Positions 44,041 to 56,786 are shown, counted from the first letter of the stretch. The stretch: DNA of 64,000 nucleotides from Cephalotus follicularis (GCA_001972305.1 BDDD01000077.1:560774-624773); one strand, 5' to 3'. Numbers and translations are program-made. The notes: generated from the letters alone by a model not told the origin.

Positions 44041-45246
44041 CCATGTGGAATTCGAGAAGCCTCTTGCTTCCTAGTGGGGATCGAAATCTATCCACAATAC
44101 TATAGTCCCGACTTTGGTCGTGCAAACCATAATATCTAAATCGGTATGTATGAATACCAATTTACTTTAGAACCTCTCTCCCATATGTAAGATCCGATAC
44201 AAGATTCGGCCAGCCAGCCTCTATGGTCCCAACTTTGGTTGTGCAAACCATATGATCCCGGTGTAAGTCAAACCCGCAATCCTCAAAGAAATAGATCCGT
44301 TTTGACACCCACACGCTTTGGCCTGTCAGAGTATCAAAACATGATCATTTCCTTCTAGTGTACCTCACACTGAAATTGAATAGAAATGGTTATATGGGGG
44401 ACCTCAGCTTTGGCTGGTGCCATCCCCAGTATATCCACACCATTCAACGATGATTGTGGAAGGCCAACGACAGGGCAGCCATTTGCCTCACCGCTTATGG
44501 ACTTATTATTTGCAAGTTGGAGGGATTTGGTCTTATCGATTTTACAAATCACCAAAGCCATTTTAGATTACTTTTAATCTTCCAATCCATTTGGACGGCT
44601 TAACATGCTTGGACGTGTTTGGATTGTTCAAAGAAAAACATCCATCTCATGCACCCTAAAAGTGGCATGACATGTGACTAAAGCTATAAGTGATCACGCA
44701 AGCCAACGTGACCACTAGGTCTTCCTAGGTGAACTAATTTAATTAACTTTATTACAATTGCTACCACGCATACATGGCCTTCAACTGGTCTCGTAATTTT
44801 CTTGATCTTCTCTTCACACTTCATTGATCTCCTTTGTCCAATTTACAACCAAAGTATAATTAAAAGAAAAGAAATACAAATGAGGGAGAAGAGAATTCTA
44901 CTATAAGAAAAAGAACAAGAAAATAAATATGGCACACACAGGCAGCCTTATTACAGACCGATTGAATTCCATGAAAGTAATAAAGCAATTAAATTAACCA
45001 CAGAAGAAAACACAAAGCTAGGTGCAGTCCCAAGCCTACAAACATGCATAAGAAATTCAAAAATATAACCGATATATAATTGAATAAACACGTAAAAATC
45101 TAGCATTCAATGGTTCGTCGATTTCATTAGTGTGACCAATAAGCAACTCCCACTAAACGTAAGGCTACACAACATCGGCCAAGACACATATGCAATCAAC
45201 AATCCACAAAACATCAAATTGAGGTCTGATTGTGGCCGATTAGCAT
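44041..45246 (-). other. element D internal remnant
   Basis: The longest minus frame (44561-44355, 68 aa, MALVICKIDKTKSLQLANNK...) begins in a gag-like way but has no zinc knuckle or other domain I can name. The rest is AT-rich. The element was probably non-autonomous, or it lost pol in the deletion at 44040. Confidence 0.5.
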
Positions 45247-45258
45247 GCTCTGATACCA
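45247..45258 (-). other. primer binding site of element D
   Basis: The minus strand reads TGGTATCAGAGC, a full 12-base iMet-type site, two bases from the LTR. Confidence 0.92.
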
Positions 45259-45260
45259 CT

Positions 45261-47743
45261 TGTCAGGAACGCGTGGCCCACGCGCAGCGGAAGACTTATC
45301 AATCTGGACTTTAGGGGTTAGGGCCGATTAACTTTAATTTTTCACAAATAGATTAATCCCCAAGCAATCGGATGCCCTAATCTAAGTTTGAATTGTCCCA
45401 ATAAATGCCAAGGAACTCTAATCAACATTCAAACAAACTGAAACCAAAACCAAGCATAAGGAATTTGGGATTCGAATAGGCTTGCCGTAAACCCTAACAA
45501 ATGGGCACACACATAGACTCACAAGGCGATCACACAATACCATAGCCTAATGCCCAAGAAACCCAATTCCACACATCCCTAAACCTAAGGGATGAGAAGG
45601 GAGCACCAACAAACACCCATGGAGGTTCGACTAGGGTTTTCTAAAACCCTTACCAACACCCACTGCCATGGCGACACAAAGGGAGAAGAAGAAGAGAATC
45701 TTACCAGTTTTGAAGACTCCTTCCTTCAAGATAAGCTCCCTCTCCACTTGAATCCAAGAAATCCAAGCTCCTCCAAGCAAATCCTCAAACCACGAATGAG
45801 GAAGATGAATGCCAAGTGTTTAACCCAGTCTAAATCACTCTAGGTAAAGATAAAGAGTAGTGTGTAAGTTATCTCCACATATTATGAACTTTTAGTTATG
45901 AAAGGAGGCTTGAAAATGGCTGCAATTCGTACTAGGTGACGTAGGCGTCAACGTGCAGGCGATAGGCATCGACGCGTACGCAAGCAGGAAGAATAGAAAG
46001 CACTCCAGGGAAGAGAGAGAAAGAGGAAGTCTCAAGTGTGTTCAACAAGCTTCTCTTAAGCCTTTTATAGTGTTGACTTTCTCTCTCCTACTGTAGCGCG
46101 CATCAGCCTGTCAAGGCGTCAACGCCATGCTTCTCATATTATCTAGGCGTCAACGCCATGGATAAGATAAAACAGTTACCTAGTCTTATTTGTCTTCGCG
46201 TCAATGCCTAAAACCCATAGCGTCAACGTGTAAACCTACTGGTTTTTAAATCATCAACGCCATGCTCTCCATAGCGTTAACGCCCAGCGGCTCAAGCCAG
46301 TTATGGTGTCGATGTGTACCCTTTTTGGCGCCGACGTGTAAAGCTACTGGTTTTTCCAGTGTCAACGCAAGCCATTTGCGTTACAGCAACTCAACTGGAC
46401 ATGGCGTCAACGCATGCTCTCCATGGCGTCGACGCCCAAGACAAGGATGAGACATTCTCTTCTCATTTCAAAAAGCCTTCGCATGGAATATTTCATCGTG
46501 GCATTGCATGGACCTAAATCCATCAAATAAAATACTCACGAGCAAAGCAACATCTTCCCTGATGTTTTGCTTTCAATAAATGATATGTGTCCCACCACAT
46601 ATCAACCTGTTCAAAGTCACGCAGGACCTGAAAGCTTGTCGATCTCCGGTATGATGATAAATTCCCAGAACATCCCGATTTCTGGTACGACCAATCTAAC
46701 AGTACACCGACTACCAGAGCAGCCTCGGTATGAGAGCCAGTCACCCCCCGGATCCGTGTATTACCACGTCTATCAATCATCACCCGAATAGCCAGTCACT
46801 CTATCCAGTCATCATCATATGTGTCATGTTTCCCTCGTCATACTTGGCTCCGATCACAGCTTAGGGTTTGGATGAATGACACCCCTAGTTATGCTGTGAT
46901 AGCTATGAATCTACGATCGCACTGAGACTATCGGTAGACCTCCCATGGGAACCTCTTGTTCCTAGTCCACCTATGCCTGATCAGGACTTTTAAGTCTGCA
47001 ACGTACATAGATAAATAGAGCCGGTCACCCTCAGCCAGAGTGTGACGATCCCCTATTGCGCACTCGCCCACACATCTCAATGTAGCTCCCACAAGACCCA
47101 AAGTTACCCCTTTTGCCAGCACCTGGATAGTGTTGGGGAAGGCAGAAATCAATGTCAAGCAGTCACCACACAATGTATGCCAGCCGCTCAGGTTAAAGGA
47201 GACAATACAGGCTATAGACCTACTAGTCACCATAGACTATACACATTGAGACCATAGGATTCCAATTGACATTGGGTATTGACTATCCAAATAGGTTTCC
47301 TATTGGTGGGTCTGTTCAGTGTCACGCACTCCAGCATACACCTCACATTTAGCTTTATGGGTAAACCCAATTGGTTACGAGATAACCAACATCCACTGCT
47401 AACCCGGGAGCAAGCTTAATGTGACAAGTCTTCACGGTTCATTAATGGCCCAAAGAAAGTGAAACTACGACTTGGAACATTTATCATAGGGAATAAGGAT
47501 CTCATTCTCATAGCCCTCTCAGCACGAGATTCAACCCTTTAGTGTGACAGGGCGCTATTGTGACATACAGTTAATTACGTATAATTATTCTGTTCCTTTT
47601 GGTTGGTTGGAATGAGCCACATAGCCTTGCCAATATATAAATATGCACATAGAATATAAAAGGAATTCAGAATTGTATTAATCAAGTGTGTTTATATACA
47701 AATGAGCCATATCGTGGCATACAGGGACACCCCTAACCTAACA
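45261..47743 (-). repeat. 5' LTR of element D
   Basis: The LTR holds the GGCGTCAACGCC palindrome cluster (46097-46440, with extra copies at 45938-45982). On the minus strand a TATA-like ACTATAAAAGG lies at about 46070, just after the cluster. No MSA match was found here. Confidence 0.9.
46097..46440. repeat. GGCGTCAACGCC palindrome cluster, D LTR
   Basis: About twelve words occur, including GGCGTCAACGCC (twice), AGCGTTAACGCC, GGCGTCGACGCC and GGCGCCGACGTG. The partial left LTR keeps two copies at 43998-44040. Confidence 0.88.
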
Positions 47744-47748
47744 GAATA

Positions 47749-48430
47749 TGCTATCAGCATGGAAAAATATGGGACATCACATTTTGTGGGAAAGAAGATG
47801 TTATTCGCCACTATTTGAGGTGTTTTGTCAAAGTAGAGGCTTCATATGACAAGGTATCCATCTATACTCTTGAAAATGTAATTTATTTATTTAAATTTGA
47901 GGATCTTGTTGCAAGTGATAAGGTGTTGAATGAGGGACCTTGGGACATTTGGTGTGTGGTGTGTGTGTGTGTGTGTGATGTGCGGAGGGGGGGAGCGCTT
48001 GCGAAAGTGGGCAAGGACCTACCATTAACCAAAGATTATCTCCATAGAGTGCCTATTTGGGTGAAGTTATACAAAATCCCTATTGCCTACTAGTTTGATG
48101 AGGGATTAGGGTGTGTAGCTAGTGGTTTGGGATTCCCTTTGTACATGGATTCAACAACAATGGAGAAGTCTATGATGTATTACGCTATAATGTGTGTGGA
48201 GTTTTCTGCTACCAGCTCCTTCCCCAGATACATTAGACTCCATAAGACAAATGGGTTACCTATCGATGTAGAATTTTAATACCAATGGAAGTCTGCTGTC
48301 TGCAAACATTGCAAAGGTTTTGGACACTCTTTCTTCAACTGTGCTAAAGCTCCAAGAAGAGGGGGAAGTAAACCTCAATTCAGGAAACCGAGAGGTGAGG
48401 AGGGTTGGACTAAGGTGTCAGGGAGAATAT
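47749..48430 (+). pseudogene. LINE (L1 type) ORF1 fragment
   Basis: In mixed frames it encodes FVKVEASYDKVSIYTLENVI, FEDLVASDKVLNEGPWDIW, then RVPIWVKLYKIPIAY and a TAG, then CVEFSATSSFPRYIRL. A CCHC knuckle CKHCKGFGHSFFNC follows, with a basic tail. This is the DUF4283-plus-zf-CCHC_4 layout of plant L1 ORF1, an RNA-binding chaperone. The 5' end is missing; the fragment starts at the junction with the E LTR and element D. A (GT)n run near 47957-47980 interrupts the domain. Confidence 0.8.
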
Positions 48431-48900
48431 GAGAGACAAAACTAGGGTAGTGAGGGTGACCCAAGATCATGCTCCTCAAGGCTTAGAGGTTGCCTCTACT
48501 GAAGTGAACCCAATTAGAGAAGAATGAAAGGTTAGGGTAAAGGGTGATCCTACTCCACTAGCTGAGAAGACTGGTTAGGTAGCCCTAGGTGAAATTCAGC
48601 AAATTTAGATAGTTGAAAGGGAGAAAGGAACATAGGAACCTCATGCACTAGAGGGAAATACAACTTTGAGGTCAGAAGTATCAGCTCCAACTAAGGTGAT
48701 GGATCACGTAAGGCATAATCAAGGAAAAGCTCTGCAAATGGAGACAACACAACCTGCAACCCTGTGACATCACAGGCTAGAGTAAGGGTAAGGGGAATGT
48801 TAACCACATTGTAGGGATCCCTGAGAGTAGTCATAAAAGGAAGATCCAAAGAAGAAAGGGAGGCGGAGCCTCCGAGAGTGGAAAAAAGTAGTGATTTCAT
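48431..48900 (+). other. LINE linker between ORF1 and ORF2
   Basis: A low-complexity, polar reading frame with several stops and no domain. It corresponds to the variable region after the ORF1 knuckle. Confidence 0.5.
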
Positions 48901-51419
48901 GATGAATTTTGTAGCTTAGAACATAGGAGGTCTCAATGACCCATCCAATCATAAAGAAGTTAGTCAGTTATCTATTATAAGATTATGCAGCTAAGTGTTG
49001 ATTGAAACTAGAGTTAGAAGTTCAAATATTGATAGTGTTGCAAGAATTTTTATGACTGGTTGGAAAGGGGGAACTAATCATTCTCTTTCCCTCTCGGGAA
49101 GGATTTGGGTTATGTGGAACCCCTTTCTTTTGGACTTCAAGGTCAGTACCATGAGTCCACAACCACAAACCATCCATGGAAAGGTGATCTTATATAATTG
49201 TCAAACCTTCTCTGCATCCTATATTTACGGAGATTGTGATACTAAAGCCAGGAGAGACCTTTGGACGGAACTAGTGTTCTTATCAGGGACACTTAAAGGG
49301 TACCCCTGGGTATTGTTATGAGATTTTGACATCACTAGATCAATGGATGAGTAGATTGGTTGTAAGGAAGGGATTTCCAAGGTAAAGATGGAGTTCAACT
49401 CCTGCTTGAGTAGCATAGAAGTTGATGATTTGAGATACTTGGGTTTCAAGATGTCTTTGGAGTAATAGAAGAAAGGGTAGTGGGTGCTATTGCAAAAGCT
49501 TGATAGGGTGTTTGGGAACTGGGATTGGTTCAGAGTGTCTGGAGCTATTCATGCAACCTATTTACCACCTGAAGTATCAAACCATTCTTCCATGCTACTC
49601 CAAATGAGTGTAGAGAGGGCCTTTAAAGAGAGAGTCTTAAAATTCTTGAATATTTGGGCCAAGCATCAGACTTCAAACCTCTGGTTCAGAAGGTTTGGCA
49701 AGAACAAGTGGGAGGAACCTCCTTAGTTTCCTTTAAGTTAAAGATTAAAAGTCTAAAACTAAAGGGATTCCACAAGGAATTATTCTCTAATATTGCTTCT
49801 GATTCTAAAGACTATAGAGACATTCTCTTTAAACCGCATGCTGAATTGGAGTCCAATCCAAAGGATGCAGTGTTAAGAACTCAAAAAGTAGATCTTAGCC
49901 ACAGGTTGGTAACTGTAGTGACAAACAAGGAGGCCTTCTACAAGTAGAAGTAGAGTCCACTAGTTGAAACTAGGGGACTCAAACACTTCTTATTAAGGCT
50001 GTTGCAATAAGGAAGATTATCAATGCAATTTCAAAGTTGTAGAAAAATGATGGCACAAGGATTACAAAGTAGAAGGAGATTATCAAAGAGGGTGTAGACT
50101 ATTTCCAGGCTTTATTTGCTAAGAAGGACTATAGTGAGGATGATCTTAGTACTTACAACAAACATCTTACCTCTGCTGAAAAATCACGGATGTCTAGACT
50201 TGTCACTAGGGAGGAAGTGAAGGTAGTGGTCTGGGATTAGAATCTAGACAAGGCTCCAAGGCCGAATGGATTTAATGGCTTCTTTTTTAGAAAAAATGTG
50301 AGAGATAGTATGAGAGGAGCTAATAGATGGATTCATGAGGTAATCTATGAATGGGAATCAATACCACATGTATGACCCTAATCCCTAAGGTTATTTATGA
50401 TTTTAGTCTCTCTAATTTCAAGCTTATTTCTTGTTGCAATTTTATCTACAAAACCAATGGTAAGATATTAGCTAATAGAATCAAGCTACCTCTGAGATCA
50501 ATTGTAGATCCTTGTCAGTCAGCTTTCATAGAAGGAAGGAACATAAGAGACAAGAATTTTTGAAGGGCTTTCATTGAAAGAGGGTACCCCAAGGTGTGTG
50601 TTGAAAATTGACCTACATAAAACCTATGACTCAGTCAACTACGATTTCCAAGTTCTCAGTTACAATTAAAGGAAGTCTCCGTGGATTCTTCTAAGCAGGT
50701 AGGACAAGAAGATCCATTGTCCCCTTACCTGTATATGATGGCAATGGACTATTTAGAACATGTACTTACTGAAAAGAAAGGGAAGGACTTTAAACCGCAT
50801 CTAAAATGCAAGAAACTTGGTATCAAACTACTGAGTTTTATAGATGATTTTTAGTGTTTGCAAGAGCTGATACATGTACCATTAGATCAGTTAAACAAGT
50901 ACTGGACTACATTGGAGAAACCACTAGACTATGTCCAAATAGAGCTAAGAGCATAATCTTCTTTAGAAGTGTGTAAGAGCAATTACAAGAGAGGCTATCT
51001 AGAATCATGCAAATGAGGATAGGGTCACTGCCTATTAGGTACCTAGGAGTTCCTTTGATTTCTTCAAGCCTTAGATATTCTGAATGCAAGTCACTTGTGG
51101 AGGGGATAATTTCAAGTGAAATTATGGCAAAGTAAACATCTCTCCTTTACTGGTAGGCTCCAACTGATCCAAGTCACTTTATCTAACATCCATATGTTTT
51201 GGTTTGTAATGTTTATATCGCCACAATTTGTCATCAAGGACTGTGAGAGAGCCAACAGAAGGTTCTTGTAGCATGACCAAGAGTATCAGAACAATATTGG
51301 CAACGGAGAATTGCTGTCTGGAACAGAGCTGTAATGATGAGGAACAAGTAGGACATACTCAAGAAGAATGAATCTTTATTGGTCTAATGGTCTTTGATGT
51401 TTGTGACTAAAGGTAGAAG
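48901..51419 (+). pseudogene. LINE (L1 type) ORF2: endonuclease and RT, broken
   Basis: The start reads NFVA.NIGGLNDPSNHKEV, the N-terminus of the apurinic-type endonuclease, followed by LIETRVRSSNI and GYPWVLL.DFDITRS. RT follows from about 50100: LIPKVIYDFSLSNFKLISCC, ILANRIK, SAFIEGRNIRD, then QEDPLSPYLYMMAM and LLSFIDDF (the YADD position is altered to FIDD). It ends in a decayed C-terminal domain (WNRAVMMRNK). Many stops and frameshifts are present. Copia fragment J cuts it at 51420, so the 3' tail is not seen next to it. Confidence 0.88.
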
Positions 51420-51871
51420 TGTTAACTTTAAGTGTTCACAACATCAAGAACACATAAGCCAAGATCATAATATTTGCATAAAATAAGAATATAAATAATA
51501 ACAAAACTTACAATTTTGTAGAGCAGACATTTTGATGCGGAAGTGTCAGGAAAGATTTGATCTTCAATCGTCTCTCTGAACCTTAAGGATGGTTATGAGT
51601 GTTTTAAATCTCTTAAAAATAAGGAGAGTAGGTTTTGTTCAGATGATGACTGGGATCAAACCCACTTGTATTTATAGGGATTTGTTTTCATATCAAAGAC
51701 AGAAAACCCAAGGGCACCTTATTATGCTATTGGCAAAAATACCCATGTAATATTATAACGGTCTCATTAAAGTTACCATGACCATAAATTAAGTGGGTTT
51801 GAAATATGGAGATTGCTGGGTTTGAAATATGGAGTTTGCTAGATCATTTAGGATTGGAAGTTGGTCCAACA
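51420..51871 (-). repeat. 3' LTR of Copia J
   Basis: It has TG...CA ends and an adjacent polypurine tract. 51883-52242 is the untranslated stretch between pol and the LTR. Confidence 0.75.
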
Positions 51872-52242
51872 TTCTCCCACTTGATCAAAAGATACTCTAT
51901 ATTTCAACATAGTGTTCATAAGTATTACAATATTAAATTAATCTGGATCTTGTTCAGTTGGAAGTACTAATACAAATCGATGCAGTCAAAGTGACTATCA
52001 ATTATCACAAGACCTCTACCGGTTATAATATACACACTCCTCCCAACATGGATCTACAAGGATAATAGTTATGAATCAAGAGTTTACATAAGTAGTAAGA
52101 GTTTAACTCTTTCATAAGGTCCAGCCTTAAGAGTTTGGTTCATAAGTTCTCATGTGTGCAACATTAGAGAAAACACAAATTATTTATTTCATAAACCAGA
52201 ATCAATTCATAATTGAGATCTCACATCCATTGTTTTACATAA

Positions 52243-54420
52243 TTATCCCATACAAAATAAAAAACTATCCATTAGGCTCATGCAGGCAACATGTTCTCTA
52301 AAGAGATTGGGCAATAAGCCTTTTGTTAAGGGATCAACTAACATAGCTCTCGTGCTAATGTGTTGAACTACAATGGTTCGATCATGGATCCTATCTTGAA
52401 TAACAAGATACTTGACATCAATGTTCTTTGAGGCATCACTAGACTTCTTGTTCTTTGAAAAGAATATAGCAGTCTCATTATCAGATAATAACATAAGTGG
52501 CCTTGAGATGATATCTACCACTTTAAGCCCGGAATGAAATTCTTTACCTAAACCTAATGACCGACAGCCTCATAACAGCCAATAAATTTTTCTTGCATGG
52601 TGGAAGATGCCATTAGCAACTGCTTAACATTCTACCACGAGATAGTCTTTCTACAAGCATGAAGATGTATCCAGATGTGGATTTTCTGGTGTCAATGCAC
52701 ATTGCATAATTGGAATAAGAATAACCAATAACCTCAAGGTTATATGTCTTCCTATAAGTAAGCATGTAATCCTTAGTGCCTGGTAAGTAGCGTATAACTT
52801 TCGTAGCTGCCTTCCAGTGATCCATACCTGGATTAGCTTGGTATCGGCCAAGCATGCCAATCACAAACGATATGTTAGGACGTGTATGGACTTGAGCATA
52901 CATAAGGCTTCCAACTACTGAATCATAGGGAATATGCTCCATCTGATCTTGTTCTAGCTCATTCTTAGGACATTGATAAGTACAAAATTTGTCACCCTTT
53001 ACAATAGGGGTAGCTGTGGGCGATCAGTTGTGCATGTTGTATCGTTTGAGCACTTTGTCAATATATGCTCTTTAGGACAATCCTAATATCTCACGCTACC
53101 TATCCCGATGAATTTCAATGCCTATCACATAAGACACTTCAACAAGATCCTTCATATCAAAATTATTTGATAGAAATCGTTTTGTCTCATACAACATGTC
53201 CAAATCACTATTAGCTAGCAGTATAACATTTACATACAAAACTAGAACGATAAACTTACTCCCACTGACTTTGAGATATATGCATTGGTCCATCACATTT
53301 TCCTTAAAACAAAATTTAACTATCACCTTATCAAACTTAAGTTACCACTGTCAGGAGGCTTGTTTTAGTGCATATATGGATTTCTTTAGGTGATATCCTA
53401 TGTGTTCCTTGCCTTTAGTGACAAAACCTTTCGGTTGTGCCATAAAAACATTTTCGTGCAAGTTACCATTAAGGAATGCAATCTTTACATCCATTTGGTG
53501 CAGGTCTAAGTCATAATGAGTAACAAGAGCCATAACAAAGCTTATTGAATCCTTTTTTGAGACGGAGAAAAGGTATCATTATAATATATCCATTTCCTTT
53601 GAGTAAAGCATTTCGTAATCAGTCTGGCTTTGAACCTTTGGATATTACCTTTAGAGACAAACTTTGGTCTTATAGATCCATTTACATCCAATAGGTTTGA
53701 CTCCATCAGTTCCCAAACATCATTAAGTTTCATAGACTTCATCTCTTCATTCATGGCTTCAAGCCATTGAGAAGAATGGTTACTCATAATGGCTTCCTCA
53801 AAAGAGGTATGATCATTTTCCTTCCTTATGTCGCATTCTATCTCACTTAGATATATGACATAATCATAAGAGATGGCAAATTTTCTTTCCCTTTGCGACC
53901 TACTAAGGGTTCATCATGTGTCGCAAGAAGAGGTTCATTAATATGGGGTTCATCATTAGGTGGTGCATTAGGGGCCTCAACATCATCTACATAAGGTATG
54001 GGCACAACAACCTCTTGGATTATTGGGGTTTGAACATAATTCCAATTCTCGTCCAATTTAACCTTTCTAGGTTCACTACTCTCACTAAAATTGCCAATTT
54101 TCCAAAAATTCATCATGTCTCATTTATTTAATTTTAGTGGTATAAGAGGGACGGTACAAACAAAAACATTTAGATCTATCTGGATAACCAATAAAATGAC
54201 CACAAAACGGAACAAGTTTCTTAATCCGTGGATTAAAATTTTTGGTTTTTATTGGACAACCCCACACTCTAAAGTATCATAAAGTGGGTTTTCTCCCTTT
54301 CCACAGTTCATACGGGGTTTTAGGGACTGACTTACTAGGAACCTGGTTTAGAATATGTCTGGCTATCTTTAAGGCCTCCATCAGTAAATATTCTAGCAAA
54401 TTAGAATTGCATATCATACT
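52243..54420 (-). pseudogene. Copia J integrase end, RT and RNase H (broken)
   Basis: In order from 54420 down: integrase C-terminus (GCPIKTKNFNPRIKKLVPF, then GHFIGYPDRSKCF), an acidic linker, and the RT start (WLEAMNEEMKSMKLNDVWEL). The RT core follows with MDVKIAFLNGNLHENVFM, and YVNVILLANSD stands where YVDDxLL is catalytic. Further on are a linker (GSLMYAQVHTRPNISFVIGM) and RNase H (LMLLSDNETAIFFSKN...DPLTKGLLPNLF). At least five frame breaks occur. The changed Asp-Asp pair would itself abolish RT activity. Confidence 0.88.
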
Positions 54421-54838
54421 TGATAGGTCCACAAAAGGAACCAAGAGGGGGTGAACTGGTTATGCGGAAAATAACCACCTCTTTTTCAAACTTAAAACCA
54501 AGAGTGATAAAAGTAATTAAACTTTAACAGATGAAAGTAATCAACAAAACAATATACACTTAAACAATTATAAACAAGAAAATAACTTGCAAATAATTAA
54601 AAGAGTAAGGGAAGAAATGGCAAACAAAGTTATAGTGGTTCGGCCCAACGATGCCTACGTCCACCCTCCCAAGCCGTAACTTGAGATTCAACTAGAATGT
54701 AATCCCACCGATCACAAACAGTAACTTTGGATTTTTACAAGTTTAATCCTAACTTGGAATTTTGCGAGTTCAATCCCAACTCGGACTTTCAAAGCTAAAT
54801 CCTAACTTTTGAAGTTAAGGTACTAACAACCTTGGGTT
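54421..54838 (-). mobile_element. partial Copia LTR K, cut by Gypsy F
   Basis: It begins TGATAGGTCC, and CCAAGAGGGGGTGAA near 54447 is the complement of the TTCACCCCC sequence seen near LTR ends of this type. ATAGTGGTTCGGC...TGCCTACGTCCAC (about 54630-54663) is the U5 module shared with Copia A and solo LTR L. It is interrupted at 54838 by Gypsy F; the remainder should lie beyond 64000. Confidence 0.65.
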
Positions 54839-56733
54839 TGTAACACCCTGCGCCCTCAGGGCGGACACGTGGCATTACTCTCAATCCAATTCACATAATA
54901 ATGGTCGGGACTAGCAATATAAAAATGCGGAAAAACTTAAAACTTTGCAATACATATAAGTTGTAGAAGAAACAGTACAAATCCATCCATACAGTATAAA
55001 GCAAAGCTTTTACAATCCAGTCTTTTACACTACATCATCAATCCTTCAATACATTATTACAATACAATACAGAACAAATCAATTCTTTTGCTACGATGTC
55101 TCAATCAGCTCTGCGATGCCCAGACGGTCATGCAATCGAGTCGAGTCTTCAATCTTTCTGTCCGCTGTTACATGCTGCCCTACCTATGCCGCACATAAAG
55201 GTACAACACAGCCCCACCCCGAAGGATGGGGTTAGCCACACTGGCTAAGCAGAAACCCCATGCAGCATGTATGCATGTACAATGTGCAATATCGGTGACA
55301 ATCTATAAAATATCAATGTGCAGTGTACGATATCAATGCATGACATGGCAAATGTACATGTACAATTGGTGATCATACTATCCGTATGACAGTGGCCCAT
55401 ATCAGAGCATACGGATAGGATGTATAACAATCAATCAATGGCAGACACTCAATGGTGGTGTATGAAACACCCAATCAATCAATCAATATCCTATAGAGCA
55501 TGCGACCGAGTCAATACAATGTCAATCGGTTAGCGGTGATCAATCCCACGGAAGGTAGTCCTTCAAAAAGGGTGGGAGATCTATCTACGGTTTCCAGATT
55601 GATCAGGTCTGGAGCTCATAGATCTTCCACCCTATGGCTGGGTCAATATGGTCTCGATGAGCTACAACCGAGGGAGCTACTGATACCGTTAGGGAGCCAC
55701 GGCCTCAAAGGAGCATCAATCGACAATCAATCGGTACTGCTCGTCAGCGGGTCAATACAATACAATAAATGAAACGATCGACAGAATAGGTGGATAGAGT
55801 CAACGACCTAACTTGCCGACACGAATCATTAGGTCACTCTATAGGATCCATACAATACAATTAATCGAGTCAATACAATATTGGGTAAAGTCAATAAGTG
55901 GTGGTGTCTAATGGAGAAATGGGAACGTGCGTCCATCGTACCGACTTAGGCTCGCAACAACACTCACGACTCAAGCAATCGATCGATGTATCAATACAAC
56001 GTCGAAGCAAAGCAATAAGTGGTGGTGCCTAATGGAGGGATGGGAACGTGCATCCATTTTACCAACTTAGACTCGCAGCAACACCCATGACTCAAACAAT
56101 CAATCGGTCAGTACAATCATTAAAACTGGTTTCAAACACTTGAACACCTCAAGTGAGGCTCCGGTCAAGTGGCGATGTGAAAAGAAGTAGAAAACTAGCT
56201 TTAAAACAGTTAAAAACTCCTTTCAGTACATTAGGCGTCGATGTATTTGGTGAAAGACATCGACTCCTCTTTAAAACCAGTAGGCAATTCAGTAAAGAAG
56301 TCCTACCTTTCACTGAAGCTTCAAAAGTTGAGCTAACGATCGATCAATCGGCTGAAAACGCCCAATAATCCGCTACTTTCTTGTTCAATCGGTAAGCCAA
56401 CACTTGTAATCACTGTCCTTGTCGATGGAGATGCAATTCTGACTGTAAGGGAGGATGATGGAGGCTCCAGCTAGAGAGAGAGAGAGGGAGAAGGATAGAG
56501 AGAGAAGAGGAAATGAGAATAATGAGAGAAAAGAGAGAAAGAATTGACTTAAATAGTCAATTCGATCAACTCTCCGAAACTCGGCCCAAAATCCCGACTA
56601 TACATGCATATAACCTATACAATATCAATAGGTATGAGAATACCTCCAATCAATACAGTTCAGTACGGTCCAATATGGTACAATACGGTACGATGTATGT
56701 ATGAATAGTACAAAAGAGAATTCGGTCATCACA
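54839..56733 (-). repeat. 3' LTR of Gypsy F
   Basis: The plus-strand start is TGTAACACCCTGCGCC and the end GGTCATCACA. Compared with the right LTR it lacks about 540 bp after 56276. A ~125-bp tandem duplication (AAGTGGTGGTGYCTAATGGA units) lies at about 55894-56110. Small frames of 60-90 aa in it are not genes. Confidence 0.92.
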
Positions 56734-56786
56734 TTCTCCCCTCCTTAAAAGAATCTGGTCCACAGATTCATCGGTCAAACAATCAA

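Larger units (their letters stand above)
43320..47743 (-). mobile_element. LTR element D, internally deleted, TSD GAATA
   Basis: The plus-strand start is TGTCAGGAACGCG and the end CCTAACA, with exact GAATA duplications at 43315-43319 and 47744-47748. The 5' LTR is 45261-47743 (2483 bp) and the primer site 45247-45258. The 3' LTR is reduced to 43320-44040; a deletion joins it to about 1.2 kb of internal sequence that has no pol. The LTRs of D, G, H and probably I form one large-LTR group starting TGTTAG. Confidence 0.93.
51420..54420 (-). mobile_element. Copia element J, 5'-truncated by LTR K
   Basis: The 3' LTR is 51420-51871 (452 bp, TGTTAAC...GTCCAACA on the plus strand). The polypurine tract (AAGTGGGAGAA on the minus strand) is at about 51872-51882. 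Pol domains run from 52243 to 54420. AGAAG precedes the LTR (51415-51419); the partner duplication is not in the window. It inserted into the LINE, and LTR K starts inside its integrase. Confidence 0.8.

Noticed and set aside
45247..45258. GCTCTGATACCA strings (also at 11220, 19329, 61580) as tRNA gene fragments
   Set aside because: Each lies 2-3 bases from an LTR end and is the complement of the initiator Met tRNA tail. These are primer binding sites; no cloverleaf surrounds them.
47815..48093. 92-aa plus-strand frame as a stand-alone gene
   Set aside because: It is the DUF4283 part of a 5'-truncated L1 ORF1, followed by the ORF1 zinc knuckle and an endonuclease/RT ORF2.
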